Positions 17,661-26,838 of a stretch of 64,000 nt of DNA are shown one piece after another. Location of the stretch: assembly GCA_045643125.1 (NCBI GenBank), contig JAZUKE010000036.1, positions 1 to 64,000 on the forward strand. The letters run 5' to 3'. Source of the DNA: UBA1206 sp045643125 (GTDB lineage Bacteria > Bacillota > Clostridia > Oscillospirales > CAG-382). The translations under genes and the position numbers were made by a program. Each line of letters opens with the position of its first letter. The first letter of the stretch is position 1. Below the pieces are notes generated by a model. That model was not told the DNA's origin and did no database searches. It saw only the letters and a list, made by a program, of their open reading frames with translations.

Positions 17661-19223
17661 TTAATCTTCCTGAAGGGATTTGAAGAGGTCGATCGTCTTG
17701 TTGAGTTCGCTCTCGAAGGTGCCGATCTTGCTCTGCAGATGAGACTGAATGGAATTGTTGCTTGCCGAACGGAGCTGGTTGTAATACTGGATGCAGTCCG
17801 CCCAGTTGAAGATGACGGAGATATCGACTATTCTGTTTCTGAATATGATATCGAGCATTTCGGGTGAGTCTTCGTCGTCAACGAGACGTTTGAGTTTAAG
17901 GGTGAGATCGTAGTAAATGGCAGTGATGTTGTCGTAGTTGTAATGAGCCATTGCTTCGAGGCAGAAGGTGATCTGCGGGATCTCGTCTTCGTTTATGGAA
18001 ATGGGAATGCACATAATTCCGAAGTGGTACGGGTTGACGGTGGAAGCGTAATCTTCCTGACCGTCGGCTACCTTAGGCATAGGAACTATACCGTATCTTA
18101 TATCGGCTTCTCTAAGCTTCGTGGAGTTGACGAGCCCGATGTGTTCGGTATAGAAAAGTGCCTGATTGTTATAGAAATGATCGGATACCTTATGTCCGTT
18201 TGCATCGTCCCAACGGTAATAATCTTCGACGAAGCAGGTACGCTGTTTGTCGATGACAACATCGTAAACTTTAAGGAAGTTGGTCACGTTCTGCTCATTG
18301 AGCATTGCAAATTCGGGGATATCATCGCTGTTCTTGGAGACCTGAGCAAGTCCGCCGCCCATAATGAGCATATATGTATCGAATGATACGCCCACAAGTC
18401 CCCAGGTGTCATCGCCTTCGACATTCATCATACCGTCTCCGCCGGGATGAGCGACTTCCGTCATCATTTCATACATTTTGTCAAGAGTCCAATCGCCGCT
18501 CTTTACGAGGTCAAACGGATTTTCGAGCTTGTAATCCTTTACAAGGTCTTTGTTGAAGTAAAGGCATCTGGTGTACTGGTCGTCGGAATAAAGGATATCG
18601 CCGGTGATCATATAAAGTGAATTTGCGACACTCATATCCTTCTGAGTGACGGGATCCCACCATTCTTCGTCGACATTGAGATAGCTTCCTTCGCCGAGGT
18701 CGTAAAAGTCATAGCAGAGACCTTCGGCAGTAAGAGGAGCAAGGAAGTTTGCGCCGCCTACAAGCACCTGATAGTCTGCGGTACCGGCTTCGTTGTCATT
18801 TCTTACTCTTTCGACAAAACGGTTATAGCAATCATCACCCGAAATACTTTCGTTTATGATGCTGAATCCGTATTCCTGCTGAAGTTTGTTGTTTCTTTCC
18901 GCGATAGCGACAACGACGGCATCGGCATCTTCTTCGGTGTTTTCTTCGGTGTAGCCGATGATCTGTTCATCGTCGTAAAGCTGACCGGGGGCAAGGATGA
19001 GGAATTTGATCGTGTAGCCGTTGACGTGTGCATCGGTAGGATCAAGTCCTTCGATGAATGCGGTGGACACTTCTTCGGAAGCTTCGTCTTTTGAAACGTC
19101 CGCCTTGGATTCGGTGGATGCTTTGCTTGTGTTGGAGCCGGTTTCATTTTCGCTGCAGGCAGTAGCAAGGAAAGCGAACAGCATTAAAAAAACCAAAAGT
19201 CCGGCAAGAAGTTTTTTTGACAT
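17661..19223 (-). CDS. Sugar ABC transporter substrate-binding lipoprotein
   Basis: This 520-residue protein looks like a family 1-type extracellular solute-binding protein. It has a lipoprotein signal peptide with cleavage before the cysteine in FLATACSENE (about residue 23), then a serine/glutamate-rich linker (about 25-55) and a two-lobed binding domain. The segments YFNKDLVKDYKLENPFDLVK and GDWTLDKMYEMMTEV are typical of carbohydrate-binding proteins of this class. It would sit on the outer face of the membrane. It is 28 bases downstream of thuA and followed by a strong terminator. No cognate permease or ATPase lies next to it, so its transporter must be encoded elsewhere, or it may act as a stand-alone sensor. 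The sugar is unknown. Confidence 0.83.
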   Translation of the reverse strand: MSKKLLAGLLVFLMLFAFLATACSENETGSNTSKASTESKADVSKDEASEEVSTAFIEGLDPTDAHVNGYTIKFLILAPGQLYDDEQIIGYTEENTEEDADAVVVAIAERNNKLQQEYGFSIINESISGDDCYNRFVERVRNDNEAGTADYQVLVGGANFLAPLTAEGLCYDFYDLGEGSYLNVDEEWWDPVTQKDMSVANSLYMITGDILYSDDQYTRCLYFNKDLVKDYKLENPFDLVKSGDWTLDKMYEMMTEVAHPGGDGMMNVEGDDTWGLVGVSFDTYMLIMGGGLAQVSKNSDDIPEFAMLNEQNVTNFLKVYDVVIDKQRTCFVEDYYRWDDANGHKVSDHFYNNQALFYTEHIGLVNSTKLREADIRYGIVPMPKVADGQEDYASTVNPYHFGIMCIPISINEDEIPQITFCLEAMAHYNYDNITAIYYDLTLKLKRLVDDEDSPEMLDIIFRNRIVDISVIFNWADCIQYYNQLRSASNNSIQSHLQSKIGTFESELNKTIDLFKSLQED

Positions 19224-19251
19224 AATGTTTTCCTTTCTTTATGTATTATTT

Positions 19252-19983
19252 TTATTCAAACGATTTCTTGGTGAGCATCGGGCAGCCGTCGGTCATTTCA
19301 AAGCCGAAATCGTTGGGAGCAGCCCAATAAACGGCGTTTTTGATTATGCGCTGAACGTATTCGTTATAATAGGACGGACAGGTCTCGTGACCGGGCTGGA
19401 AATAGAACACCTTTCCCGCCCCTCTGAGGAAGCAGCAGCCGGTACGCATAATGTAGCCGTCTTCGTACCATCCGCCGAAAACGAGAGCGTCGGGCTGAGG
19501 AATGTAGAACGGTTCGCTGTAAAGTTCTTCTTCGTCAAGTACGAAATGATCGGGGATTCCTGCGGCGATCGGATGAGTCGGGAGCATAGTCCACATAACT
19601 TCTTTCTGATTTCTGCCCCACGAAAGGTTGCCGGAGGTGCCAACGATGGTATCGAACGGTTTGGATTTATGTGCGGAATGGAGAGCGATAAAGCCCATTC
19701 CTTCCGAATAAACGCGCTTTCTTATCTTTTCGACAAGTGCGTCGTTGACTTCGTGATGTGCCATATGTCCCCACCACAGAAGGACGTCGGTCTTGTTCAG
19801 CAGTTCATCGGGAAGTCCCTGGTCGGGTTCGTCGAGAGACGCAAGCGTTATATCGAGATCATCGTTCACGCTGAGGAAATCCCTGATGAAAGCGTGTATG
19901 CCGTTCGGATAAAGTTTTTTGACTTCTTCGTTCGTTTTTTCGTGTCTGAATTCGTTCCAGATAACAACATTGAGTTTTTTCAT
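19252..19983 (-). CDS. ThuA domain protein (trehalose utilisation type)
   Basis: This 243-residue protein matches the ThuA family, a glutamine-amidotransferase-like fold first linked to trehalose and disaccharide use in rhizobia. The signature NVVIWNEFRHEK opens the protein, and VLLWWGHMAHHEV, GFIALHSAHKS and WTMLPTHPIA follow, with FYFQPGHETCPSYYN near the C-terminus. No signal peptide is present. GGAGG lies before the ATG, and a promoter is at 20010-20038. It is transcribed ahead of the sugar-binding lipoprotein, which supports a role in carbohydrate metabolism. The reaction of the family is not settled. Confidence 0.88.
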   Translation of the reverse strand: MKKLNVVIWNEFRHEKTNEEVKKLYPNGIHAFIRDFLSVNDDLDITLASLDEPDQGLPDELLNKTDVLLWWGHMAHHEVNDALVEKIRKRVYSEGMGFIALHSAHKSKPFDTIVGTSGNLSWGRNQKEVMWTMLPTHPIAAGIPDHFVLDEEELYSEPFYIPQPDALVFGGWYEDGYIMRTGCCFLRGAGKVFYFQPGHETCPSYYNEYVQRIIKNAVYWAAPNDFGFEMTDGCPMLTKKSFE

Positions 19984-20009
19984 AGTCTTACCTCCATTGC
20001 CTTTTGCAT

Positions 20010-20038
20010 ATTATACCATATCACACCGTTTTTGTAAA
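20010..20038 (-). promoter_or_regulatory. Promoter of thuA and the sugar-binding protein
   Basis: Minus strand TTTACA (20033-20038), 17 bases, TATAAT (20010-20015). It starts right after the oppA terminator, so the two units are insulated. Confidence 0.75.
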
Positions 20039-20053
20039 TAGTCTATTGCAAAA

Positions 20054-20087
20054 TTTTACAGGGTGTTCCGAAGAACACCCTGTAAAA
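20054..20087 (-). terminator. Terminator of the opp operon
   Basis: A perfect 15-bp stem (20054-20068 with 20073-20087) closes a loop that reads C(UUCG)G on the minus strand, an exceptionally stable tetraloop, with a run of Ts at the 3' side of the stem. It lies 16 bases after the oppA stop. Confidence 0.92.
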
Positions 20088-20103
20088 GATATTTTATTAG
20101 TTA

Positions 20104-21843
20104 TTATTTGCTGAAGGTAGCATTCTTGAAGGATACCCAGCCGAGGTTGGAGTAGAGATAGCCTTCGAGATTGGGGCTTGCAAGATACGGGTTGGTGTAG
20201 TAGTAAAGAGGAATGATGGTGTAGGTATCGCGGATCCATTCTTCTGCTTCATACATATACTCAGCACGTTTTTCAGCGTCAGCTTCGGTTTTGATCTTAG
20301 CGATGAGTTCATCGTAATCAGCCCATTTCTGGTTGCCGTTGGGGCCATAGATGGCAGCGCTGCCGTTGGCACCGTCTTTGCCGAGGTGAGGATGGTTGTT
20401 GCCGGAACCGGAAAGGAGGATCTCGAGGAAGTTAACGGGGTCGTCGTAGTCAGCGATCCAGCCGAGACGGCACATAGTGAAGTCGCCTTCGGTAAGAGCG
20501 GTCTGAATAACGGACCATGTACGGGTATCGATGGAAACTTCGATGCCGTAAGCCGACCACTGGCTCTGGATAGCTTCAGCTATAGCAACGTTGCCGGAAG
20601 TCGGGTTGATGGAATATTCGAATTTGGGGATGTCGGTGAATTTGCCGGCTGCTTCGTCATAGGTGTAGTATTTCTTAAGAATTTCAACAGCTGTTGCTCT
20701 GTTGGATTCAAGGTCTGCCTTGTCAACGCTCCACCATTTTTCAGCTTCGCTGCGGAAGATCTTGCCGGTGCCGTCGCCCATACCTGCGGGTACGAAGCCG
20801 TAAGCCGGAGTCTGACCTGCTGCGGTGATGTTTTCAACGATGTAGTTACGGTCGATAAGGAGAGAGAAAGCGTATCTGATTTCAGCGTCTTCTTTTTCGG
20901 TGAAGGTCTTTCCTTCGGGAGCGAAGGATTTTTCTACGTTGAATTCAAGATAATAGGTGCCGATATAGTCGCCAATGAAGAAATCTTTGTTCATTCTGTT
21001 GGCGTCAGCTTTGAGAGTCGGGATCTGAGCAACGGGAACGGTGGTGGTGTACTGGATGGTGCCGTTGGTGTAGTTGGCGAAGATAGCGTCATCGTCGTCA
21101 GAGAGGAAGAAAGTGATGGTGTCGAGTTTTACGGAATCAGCATCCCAGTAGTTGGGGTTCTTTTCGAAAACGATCTGGGAACCGACAGTCCAGGATTTCA
21201 TTCTGAACGGGCCGTTGGTAACGTAGGTTTCGGGTTTGGTTGCCCAAGTGTCGGGACCTGCTTCAACGAGATCCTTGCGAACGGGATAATAGGTCGGGAA
21301 AGCGAGGAGCTGATCGAAATAGCTGCAGAAAGAACCGGTAATGATGGTAAGGGTGTTCTTTTCATCGTCTGCTACAACGTTGAGTTTGCAGTCATCTTCA
21401 TAGGAGAAGCCGTCGATGACGTCGAACATATAGCAGTAGTCGGCAGCGGTAGCGGGTTCAGCAGCTCTCTGCCAGGAATAAGCGAAATCGGAAGCTTTGA
21501 GTTCTTTGCCGTCAGACCATTTAAGACCGTCTTTAAGGGTGATGACGTACTGATACTTGCCGCCTTCGAGTGCGGTCGGCTTAACGATTTCTTTTGCGCA
21601 GCCGGGAACGATAACGGGTTTGCCGTCAGCGCCGGCAGCGTAAGCGTAAACGCCTTCACAAGCGTTGGTGAGCATGATCGCACCGTCAACGGAAGAGTTG
21701 AGAGCGGGGTCGATCGTTTCGGGGTCAGGACCTACGCAGACAGTGATGTCTTTGAGGTATTCCTTTTTGTTCTCTTCGGCACAGCTTGCAAGAGCAACCG
21801 TTACCATAAGAAGAGCGAGAACAAGCGCGAAGATTCTTTTCAT
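20104..21843 (-). CDS. oppA: Oligopeptide ABC transporter substrate-binding lipoprotein
   Basis: This 579-residue protein is the peptide-binding component of an Opp-type ABC importer (SBP family 5). A lipoprotein signal peptide ends with LASCAEENKK (cysteine at about residue 21). The family 5 pattern is clear: GPDPETIDPALNSS, LKDGLKWSDGKELKASDFAYSW split over about residues 103-130, and the YVTNGPFRMKSW segment. It acts on the outer face of the membrane and delivers peptides to OppBC. It is the last gene of the oppBCDFA operon; GGAGG precedes the ATG, and a small inverted repeat lies between it and oppF. A perfect terminator follows. Peptide specificity cannot be read. Confidence 0.95.
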   Translation of the reverse strand: MKRIFALVLALLMVTVALASCAEENKKEYLKDITVCVGPDPETIDPALNSSVDGAIMLTNACEGVYAYAAGADGKPVIVPGCAKEIVKPTALEGGKYQYVITLKDGLKWSDGKELKASDFAYSWQRAAEPATAADYCYMFDVIDGFSYEDDCKLNVVADDEKNTLTIITGSFCSYFDQLLAFPTYYPVRKDLVEAGPDTWATKPETYVTNGPFRMKSWTVGSQIVFEKNPNYWDADSVKLDTITFFLSDDDDAIFANYTNGTIQYTTTVPVAQIPTLKADANRMNKDFFIGDYIGTYYLEFNVEKSFAPEGKTFTEKEDAEIRYAFSLLIDRNYIVENITAAGQTPAYGFVPAGMGDGTGKIFRSEAEKWWSVDKADLESNRATAVEILKKYYTYDEAAGKFTDIPKFEYSINPTSGNVAIAEAIQSQWSAYGIEVSIDTRTWSVIQTALTEGDFTMCRLGWIADYDDPVNFLEILLSGSGNNHPHLGKDGANGSAAIYGPNGNQKWADYDELIAKIKTEADAEKRAEYMYEAEEWIRDTYTIIPLYYYTNPYLASPNLEGYLYSNLGWVSFKNATFSK

Positions 21844-21870
21844 AGTGTTTCCTCCATTTTATTTTTTATA

Positions 21871-21891
21871 TTGTACGTTTTAACGTTACAA
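21871..21891. promoter_or_regulatory. Inverted repeat between oppF and oppA
   Basis: An imperfect palindrome (TTGTACGTT facing AACGTTACAA) lies in the 55-base gap. As RNA it can form a short hairpin; as DNA it could be an operator. An RNA stop or processing site ahead of the binding-protein gene is a common arrangement, but that is inference. Confidence 0.35.
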
Positions 21892-21898
21892 TCTATGA

Positions 21899-22873
21899 TC
21901 ATTTCTCGAAGCAGGCGACCTTATGTCCCGGGCTGCGTTCGACGAGCGGCGGACATTCTGCCGCGCATCTTTCGGTAGCGTAAGGGCATCTCGTCCTGAA
22001 CGGGCAGCCGCTCGGTACGTTGAGCGGGCTCGGCACATCGCCTTCGAGCACGATGCGCTGACGTTTTCTTTCAAGTTCCGGATCGGTGATCGGGACTGCG
22101 GAAAGAAGCGAGATGGTGTAGGGGTGGATCGGATTGCGGTTAAGCTCGTTTGCGGGAGCGACTTCGACTATCTTGCCGAGGTACATAACCGCGATATCGT
22201 CGGAAATATGTTTGACGACGGAAAGATCGTGAGCTATAAACAGATAAGTGAGTCCGCGGTCCTTCTGCAAATCCTCAAACATATTGATGACCTGCGCCTG
22301 GATCGACACGTCAAGCGCCGACACCGGCTCGTCGCATATAATCATTTCGGGATTCATCGCAAGAGCGCGTGCGATGCCTATTCTCTGACGCTGACCGCCG
22401 GAAAATTCGTGAACGTATCTCGTTGCGTGTTCGGACGAAAGTCCCACGGCGTCCATAAGCTCTTTTACACGGTGTGCGCGTTCCTCTTTCGCGGCATACA
22501 TTTTATGCACGTCGAGAGGCTCGGCGATGATATCGGAGACCGTCATACGCGGGTCGAGCGACGAATACGGATCCTGAAAGACCATCTGCATCTTGCTTCT
22601 GAGTTCTTTTACGTCTTTTCTCGTCCTGACCTGTTTGCCGCGGTAGATTATTTCGCCGTCGGTCGGCTCGTAAAGGTACATAAGCGTGCGTCCGACCGTG
22701 GTTTTTCCGCAGCCGGATTCGCCGACAAGTCCGAGCGTTTTGCCTTCTTCTATCGAGAAGGAAACGCCGTTGACGGCTTTGAGCTGCTTCGATTTGAAAA
22801 ATCCGCTGTTGATCGTGAAATACTTTTTAAGGTCTCTGACCTCAATAAGCGGTGCTTTTTTTTCTTCACTCAT
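21899..22873 (-). CDS. oppF: Oligopeptide ABC transporter ATP-binding protein OppF
   Basis: This 324-residue ATPase powers peptide import together with OppD. It shows Walker A GESGCGKTT, the signature SGGQRQRIGIARAL and Walker B MIICDEPVSALD. The C-terminal oligopeptide/dipeptide extension carries the cysteine set (GCPFRTRCPY, ERCAAECPP, and a final cysteine in KVACFEK) typical of Opp/Dpp ATPases, likely an iron-sulfur site. The start overlaps the oppD stop by eight bases. It has the OppF-type short N-terminus. Confidence 0.96.
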   Translation of the reverse strand: MSEEKKAPLIEVRDLKKYFTINSGFFKSKQLKAVNGVSFSIEEGKTLGLVGESGCGKTTVGRTLMYLYEPTDGEIIYRGKQVRTRKDVKELRSKMQMVFQDPYSSLDPRMTVSDIIAEPLDVHKMYAAKEERAHRVKELMDAVGLSSEHATRYVHEFSGGQRQRIGIARALAMNPEMIICDEPVSALDVSIQAQVINMFEDLQKDRGLTYLFIAHDLSVVKHISDDIAVMYLGKIVEVAPANELNRNPIHPYTISLLSAVPITDPELERKRQRIVLEGDVPSPLNVPSGCPFRTRCPYATERCAAECPPLVERSPGHKVACFEK

Positions 22874-23885
22874 TGCTGTCAGCTCCTTTCGTACCGTCGG
22901 AAACGTTCTTTTGCGCCATTTCCTTTACGTTCATCCAACAGCTTGAAGTGTGTATGCCGCCGAATTCCATAACCGGTGCGTGTTCCGTAAGGCATATCTT
23001 CATACAGTTGGGGCATCTCGGGGCAAAAGCGCAGCCTGCCGGCATACTGAGAAGATCGACCGGCGTGCCCGCAATGGGGATAAGTCTGGTCTTTTCGTCG
23101 GATGCGATATTCGGGATGGACGTAAGAAGTCCCTTGGTGTATTCGTGCTTCGGCGAATAGAAGATGTCGTTTGCCGTTCCGCTTTCGACGATCTTGCCGG
23201 CGTACATTACGTTTATCTTATCGCACATACCGGCGACGACGCCGAGGTCGTGAGTGATGAGGATTATCGCCATACCGAGCTGCTTCTGAAGCGATTTCAT
23301 AAGCTCGAGTATCTGCGCCTGTATCGTAACGTCAAGCGCGGTCGTCGGCTCGTCGGCGATGAGTATATCCGGTTCGCAGACAAGCGCCATTGCGATCATT
23401 ATACGCTGACGCATACCGCCGGACATTTCGTAGGGGTACTGTTTCATTCTTCGCGGAGGATCGTTGATGCCGCAAAGTTCCATCATTTCGATCGCTCTGT
23501 CGTAAGCCTGCTTTTTATCTCTGTCGGTGTGGAGCCTTATCGCTTCAATAAGCTGATTGCCCACGGTATAGACCGGGTTAAGGCTCGTCATCGGGTCCTG
23601 GAAGATTATGCTGATCTTGTTGCCGCGTATCGAATGTATGGTGGCTTCGTCGCATCCGACAAGTTCCGTACCGTCGACCTTTACGCTGCCGCCGACGATC
23701 TTGCCGGGGCTTGTGAGGATCTGCAGAATGGAGTAAGCGGTAACGCTTTTGCCGGAGCCGGATTCACCGACGATACCGAGGACTTCGCCCTTATCGAGAG
23801 TGAACGAAACATCGTCAACGGCTTTTACTTCGCCCGAATGGGTAAAGAAAGATGTTCTTAAATTTTTGACTTCAAGATAACTCAT
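22866..23885 (-). CDS. oppD: Oligopeptide ABC transporter ATP-binding protein OppD
   Basis: This 339-residue ATPase is the partner of OppF. It has Walker A GESGSGKSV, the signature SGGMRQRIMIAMAL and Walker B ILIADEPTTALD. The C-terminal extension has the cysteines GCAFAPRCPNC, then CLTEH and SSCWM. It lies on the cytoplasmic face of the OppBC channel. It starts 20 bases after oppC, with AGGTAG ahead of the ATG, and overlaps oppF. Confidence 0.96.
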   Translation of the reverse strand: MSYLEVKNLRTSFFTHSGEVKAVDDVSFTLDKGEVLGIVGESGSGKSVTAYSILQILTSPGKIVGGSVKVDGTELVGCDEATIHSIRGNKISIIFQDPMTSLNPVYTVGNQLIEAIRLHTDRDKKQAYDRAIEMMELCGINDPPRRMKQYPYEMSGGMRQRIMIAMALVCEPDILIADEPTTALDVTIQAQILELMKSLQKQLGMAIILITHDLGVVAGMCDKINVMYAGKIVESGTANDIFYSPKHEYTKGLLTSIPNIASDEKTRLIPIAGTPVDLLSMPAGCAFAPRCPNCMKICLTEHAPVMEFGGIHTSSCWMNVKEMAQKNVSDGTKGADSNE

Positions 23886-23905
23886 TATTCTACCTGCCTT
23901 TCCGC

Positions 23906-25702
23906 TTACGATTTTTCACGAAGCTTGGGGTCGAAGGCATCGCGGAGTCCCTGACCGAGCAGGTTGAGCGAAAGCACAAGAAGGAATATGATGATGGCGG
24001 GAAGGATGAACAGATATCCTCTGCCGTCTATCGTCATCTGTCCGCGGTAGTTGGAAGCAAGCGAGCCGAGGCTCGGCATAGGGATCGAAACGCCGATACC
24101 GAGATAGCTGAGGAAGCTTTCGGTGAATATTGCGGACGGTATCTGCAATGCCGCCGAAATGAAAATGACGGAAATGCAGTTGGGAAGCATATGTTTGAAG
24201 ATTATCCAACGTGCCGGAGCGTCGCAGGCTTTTGCCGCAAGGACGAATTCCTGTTCTCTGAGGGAAAGCACCTGACCTCTGACAAGGCGTGCCATACCTA
24301 CCCAGTAAAGGAGAGCGAACACGATGAGGATGCTCACGAGTCCGACGCCGCCGAGTTTATCGACAACGGATGAGAGCGGCCCGTTCTGGAAAATATCCTT
24401 GAACGCGACGGAAAGCAGTATGATTATGAGGGTATCGGGGAGCGAATAGATGATATCGACGATACGCATCATCACAAGGTCAACTTTTCCGCCGAAATAG
24501 CCGGAAATCGCGCCGTAAAGTACGCCGATGATAACGACGACAACTGCCGCGATAATGCCGACGAGCAGCGATACGCGGGTGCCGACGATTATTCTTATCG
24601 CATAGTCGCGTCCGAGTTCGTCGGTGCCGAGAATATGCGGGAACACGCTTTGCGACTGCTTGGTGAGTTTCTGCGCGGTCGGAGTGACGATATCGCCCGC
24701 CGCATAAGTGTTAGAGTCAACGGGAGCGCTTTCGACGCTCATATTTCCGTCGTAAGTAAGTCTGTAACGGTCGGTTCTGCCCTTTCCGCTATATCTGTAA
24801 TTGACTTCAACGCCTTCGTCGGCTATTCCGTCGCCGTCGGCATCAGCCGCCCATACGGCGTAAAGCACGGTATCGGAAGAAACGCTGAAATTCTTGCTGA
24901 TAATTTTTTCGCCGTATTCACCGAAATTGGATGCGTCAAGCACGGGAAGTGCGCCTTCCGCAGTCCAGCCGGCAAACACCGCGCCGTCCTTTTTGAAATC
25001 GGACGTTTCGTTGCTCGGCACTATTTTGTCAGCCGGAACGTAGCCGAAATCGTCTGTCGGTACCGTTCCGCTGCCGCCGTTGAGATCGTAAGTCAGCTTA
25101 TAACGCGGAGAAATGACGTTTTTGCTTTCGTCATACTTGAAGAGATCGGCTCCGTAATCTCCGACACCGTCACCGTCGGCGTCAACGCCCCAGACGGCGT
25201 AAAGGAGTTCGGTAGCGTCTCCGAACGTCACCGTATCGGTAACGAAATACTCTTTTACTTCGTTAAGGTATTCCTCGCTGTCGATAACGAGAAGCCCGTA
25301 ATAGTGAGATATATCCTCTTTTCCGTGCGCCCAGCCCATAAATACGGCGTTTTCGCTCATAAGGATCTTTTCACGCATCGAATACTCGAACGGACCGAGG
25401 AATTCGCCCGCGATACTGTCGCGGTTGCCGGAGCTTGTGCTGTAATCGTAAGGATAGAACAAAGGAACGATAAATGCGGTAAAAGTAAGCAGGACGACTA
25501 TAATAAGGCAAGTCATCGAGAGCTTGTCCTTGCGGAGTCTGCGAAGACTGTCCTTGAGGAAGCTCGTGCTTTCGCGCATTCGATCCTGCTGAGCCTTTTC
25601 TTCGTCGGTCGCAAGTTCAAACTTTGAAAGATCGAGCTGCATACTGAACGGATTTTTCTTCGGCATCTGGTCGTTTGGTCTGTTTGTGTTCAATTCTGCC
25701 AT
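23906..25702 (-). CDS. oppC: Oligopeptide ABC transporter permease OppC with repeat insert
   Basis: This 598-residue membrane protein is the second channel subunit of the Opp importer but is about twice the usual 300 residues. Residues 1-60 are cytoplasmic, the first helix is at about 61-83, and the normal permease resumes at LGTDELGRD (about 358-366), followed by five helices and the EAA-type loop (LSLREQEFVLAAKACDAP). Between them lies a roughly 270-residue extracytoplasmic insert with Listeria-Bacteroides-type repeats: FMGW and FAGW, LLYAVWGVDADGDG and VLYAVWAADADGDG, YKLTYDLNGG and YRLTYDGN. The DxDxDG stretches look like calcium-binding loops. The ATG at 25702 follows GGGAGGG by about 10 bases; an upstream frame to 25738 overlaps oppB and lacks a site. 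The reading frame is unbroken, so this is a fusion, not an assembly artefact visible from sequence. Confidence 0.9.
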   Translation of the reverse strand: MAELNTNRPNDQMPKKNPFSMQLDLSKFELATDEEKAQQDRMRESTSFLKDSLRRLRKDKLSMTCLIIVVLLTFTAFIVPLFYPYDYSTSSGNRDSIAGEFLGPFEYSMREKILMSENAVFMGWAHGKEDISHYYGLLVIDSEEYLNEVKEYFVTDTVTFGDATELLYAVWGVDADGDGVGDYGADLFKYDESKNVISPRYKLTYDLNGGSGTVPTDDFGYVPADKIVPSNETSDFKKDGAVFAGWTAEGALPVLDASNFGEYGEKIISKNFSVSSDTVLYAVWAADADGDGIADEGVEVNYRYSGKGRTDRYRLTYDGNMSVESAPVDSNTYAAGDIVTPTAQKLTKQSQSVFPHILGTDELGRDYAIRIIVGTRVSLLVGIIAAVVVVIIGVLYGAISGYFGGKVDLVMMRIVDIIYSLPDTLIIILLSVAFKDIFQNGPLSSVVDKLGGVGLVSILIVFALLYWVGMARLVRGQVLSLREQEFVLAAKACDAPARWIIFKHMLPNCISVIFISAALQIPSAIFTESFLSYLGIGVSIPMPSLGSLASNYRGQMTIDGRGYLFILPAIIIFLLVLSLNLLGQGLRDAFDPKLREKS

Positions 25703-25721
25703 TTCAGTCTGCCCTCCCCGA

Positions 25722-26678
25722 TCACGAGAAATCGACACGGTGATCTATCACCTTGTAGAGTATGTCGCTCACAAGGTTCATAGCGAGCATCAGCACCGAA
25801 AGAAGAACGGTGGTGCCCATTATCATCGTATAGTCAAGGTTTTTGATTGAGTCTATGAAATATCCGCCGATACCGGGAACGGAGAAAATGCTTTCAACGA
25901 CGAAAGAGCCGGTAACGATATAGGCGATCATCGGACCTGCGTAAGAGATCACGGGAGCAAGCGAGTTGCGGAGCGCGTGCTTGAAAAGCACCTTCTTTTC
26001 GGGAACGCCCTTTGCTCTTGCGGTGCGGATATAGTCCTGACCGAGCGAATCGAGCATAGAAGAACGTGTAAGGCGGGTTATGTACGCCGAAGGATAGAGC
26101 GACAGCGCTATTATCGGCAGTATAAGTCCCATAATCGAGCCTTCACCGGAGAACACGCTCTGAATGGAGCAGCCCATCGACGGAAAGACCTTCCATTTGA
26201 CGGTGAGAGTCCACAGCGCGACGACGCCGATAACGAACGACGGCACCGAGACCGAAGCGGTGGAAAGTATGAGGATGAGTTTATCCTGCCATTTTGAACG
26301 CTTGACTGCGGCATAAGAGCCGAGGACAAGCCCGATTATTATTGCAAGCACCGCGGCGCTGAGCCCGATGAATGCCGACGTGGCAAAGCCCTGCATAACA
26401 AGCTCCATCACGTTGAGCCCTTTATAATAAATGGACTGACCGAAATCGAGCTGTACCGCGTTTTTGAGATAGATAAGATACTGTACGCCGAGAGGCTTAT
26501 CGAGTCCGTACTTTGCGTTGAGTGCATCCATCGTGGACTGAGGGATCGCTTTTTCACCGACGAACGGGCTGCCCGGAACGGCGTGCATTATGAAGAACGT
26601 AACGGTTATTATTATGAAAAGAGTGAGCAGCGCGAGTCCCAGCCTTTTCAGTATATATACGAGCATTTTTTTATCCAT
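25722..26678 (-). CDS. oppB: Oligopeptide ABC transporter permease OppB
   Basis: This 318-residue protein is the first channel subunit of the peptide importer, with six predicted helices. The family features are an N-terminal helix (YILKRLGLALLTLF), the segment PGSPFVGEKAIPQ, the EAA loop YIRTARAKGVPEKKVLFKHA (conserved across DppB/OppB) and GSFVVESIFSVPGIG near the end. AAGGAGTG sits seven bases before the ATG at 26678. It is the first gene of the operon and follows a leader of about 120 bases. Confidence 0.96.
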   Translation of the reverse strand: MDKKMLVYILKRLGLALLTLFIIITVTFFIMHAVPGSPFVGEKAIPQSTMDALNAKYGLDKPLGVQYLIYLKNAVQLDFGQSIYYKGLNVMELVMQGFATSAFIGLSAAVLAIIIGLVLGSYAAVKRSKWQDKLILILSTASVSVPSFVIGVVALWTLTVKWKVFPSMGCSIQSVFSGEGSIMGLILPIIALSLYPSAYITRLTRSSMLDSLGQDYIRTARAKGVPEKKVLFKHALRNSLAPVISYAGPMIAYIVTGSFVVESIFSVPGIGGYFIDSIKNLDYTMIMGTTVLLSVLMLAMNLVSDILYKVIDHRVDFS

Positions 26679-26808
26679 ATCGCTCACTCCTTTTTGCAAA
26701 CCGATTTCAGTCAAATCGTTGATCGTGCCGCATAATCACAATTAAAAATGAAAGAATGAAAGAACGAAACGCGCACTTGTCACGTTTCAATTATGCAGAT
26801 ACAGATAA

Positions 26809-26837
26809 TTTATACACCGTTTTTTGCGATTTGTCAA
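26809..26837 (-). promoter_or_regulatory. Promoter of the oppBCDFA operon
   Basis: Minus strand TTGACA (26832-26837), 17 bases, TATAAA (26809-26814). The leader of about 120 bases contains GAAACG and CGTTTC arms around 26766-26790 that could pair or be an operator. Confidence 0.75.
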
Positions 26838-26838
26838 G

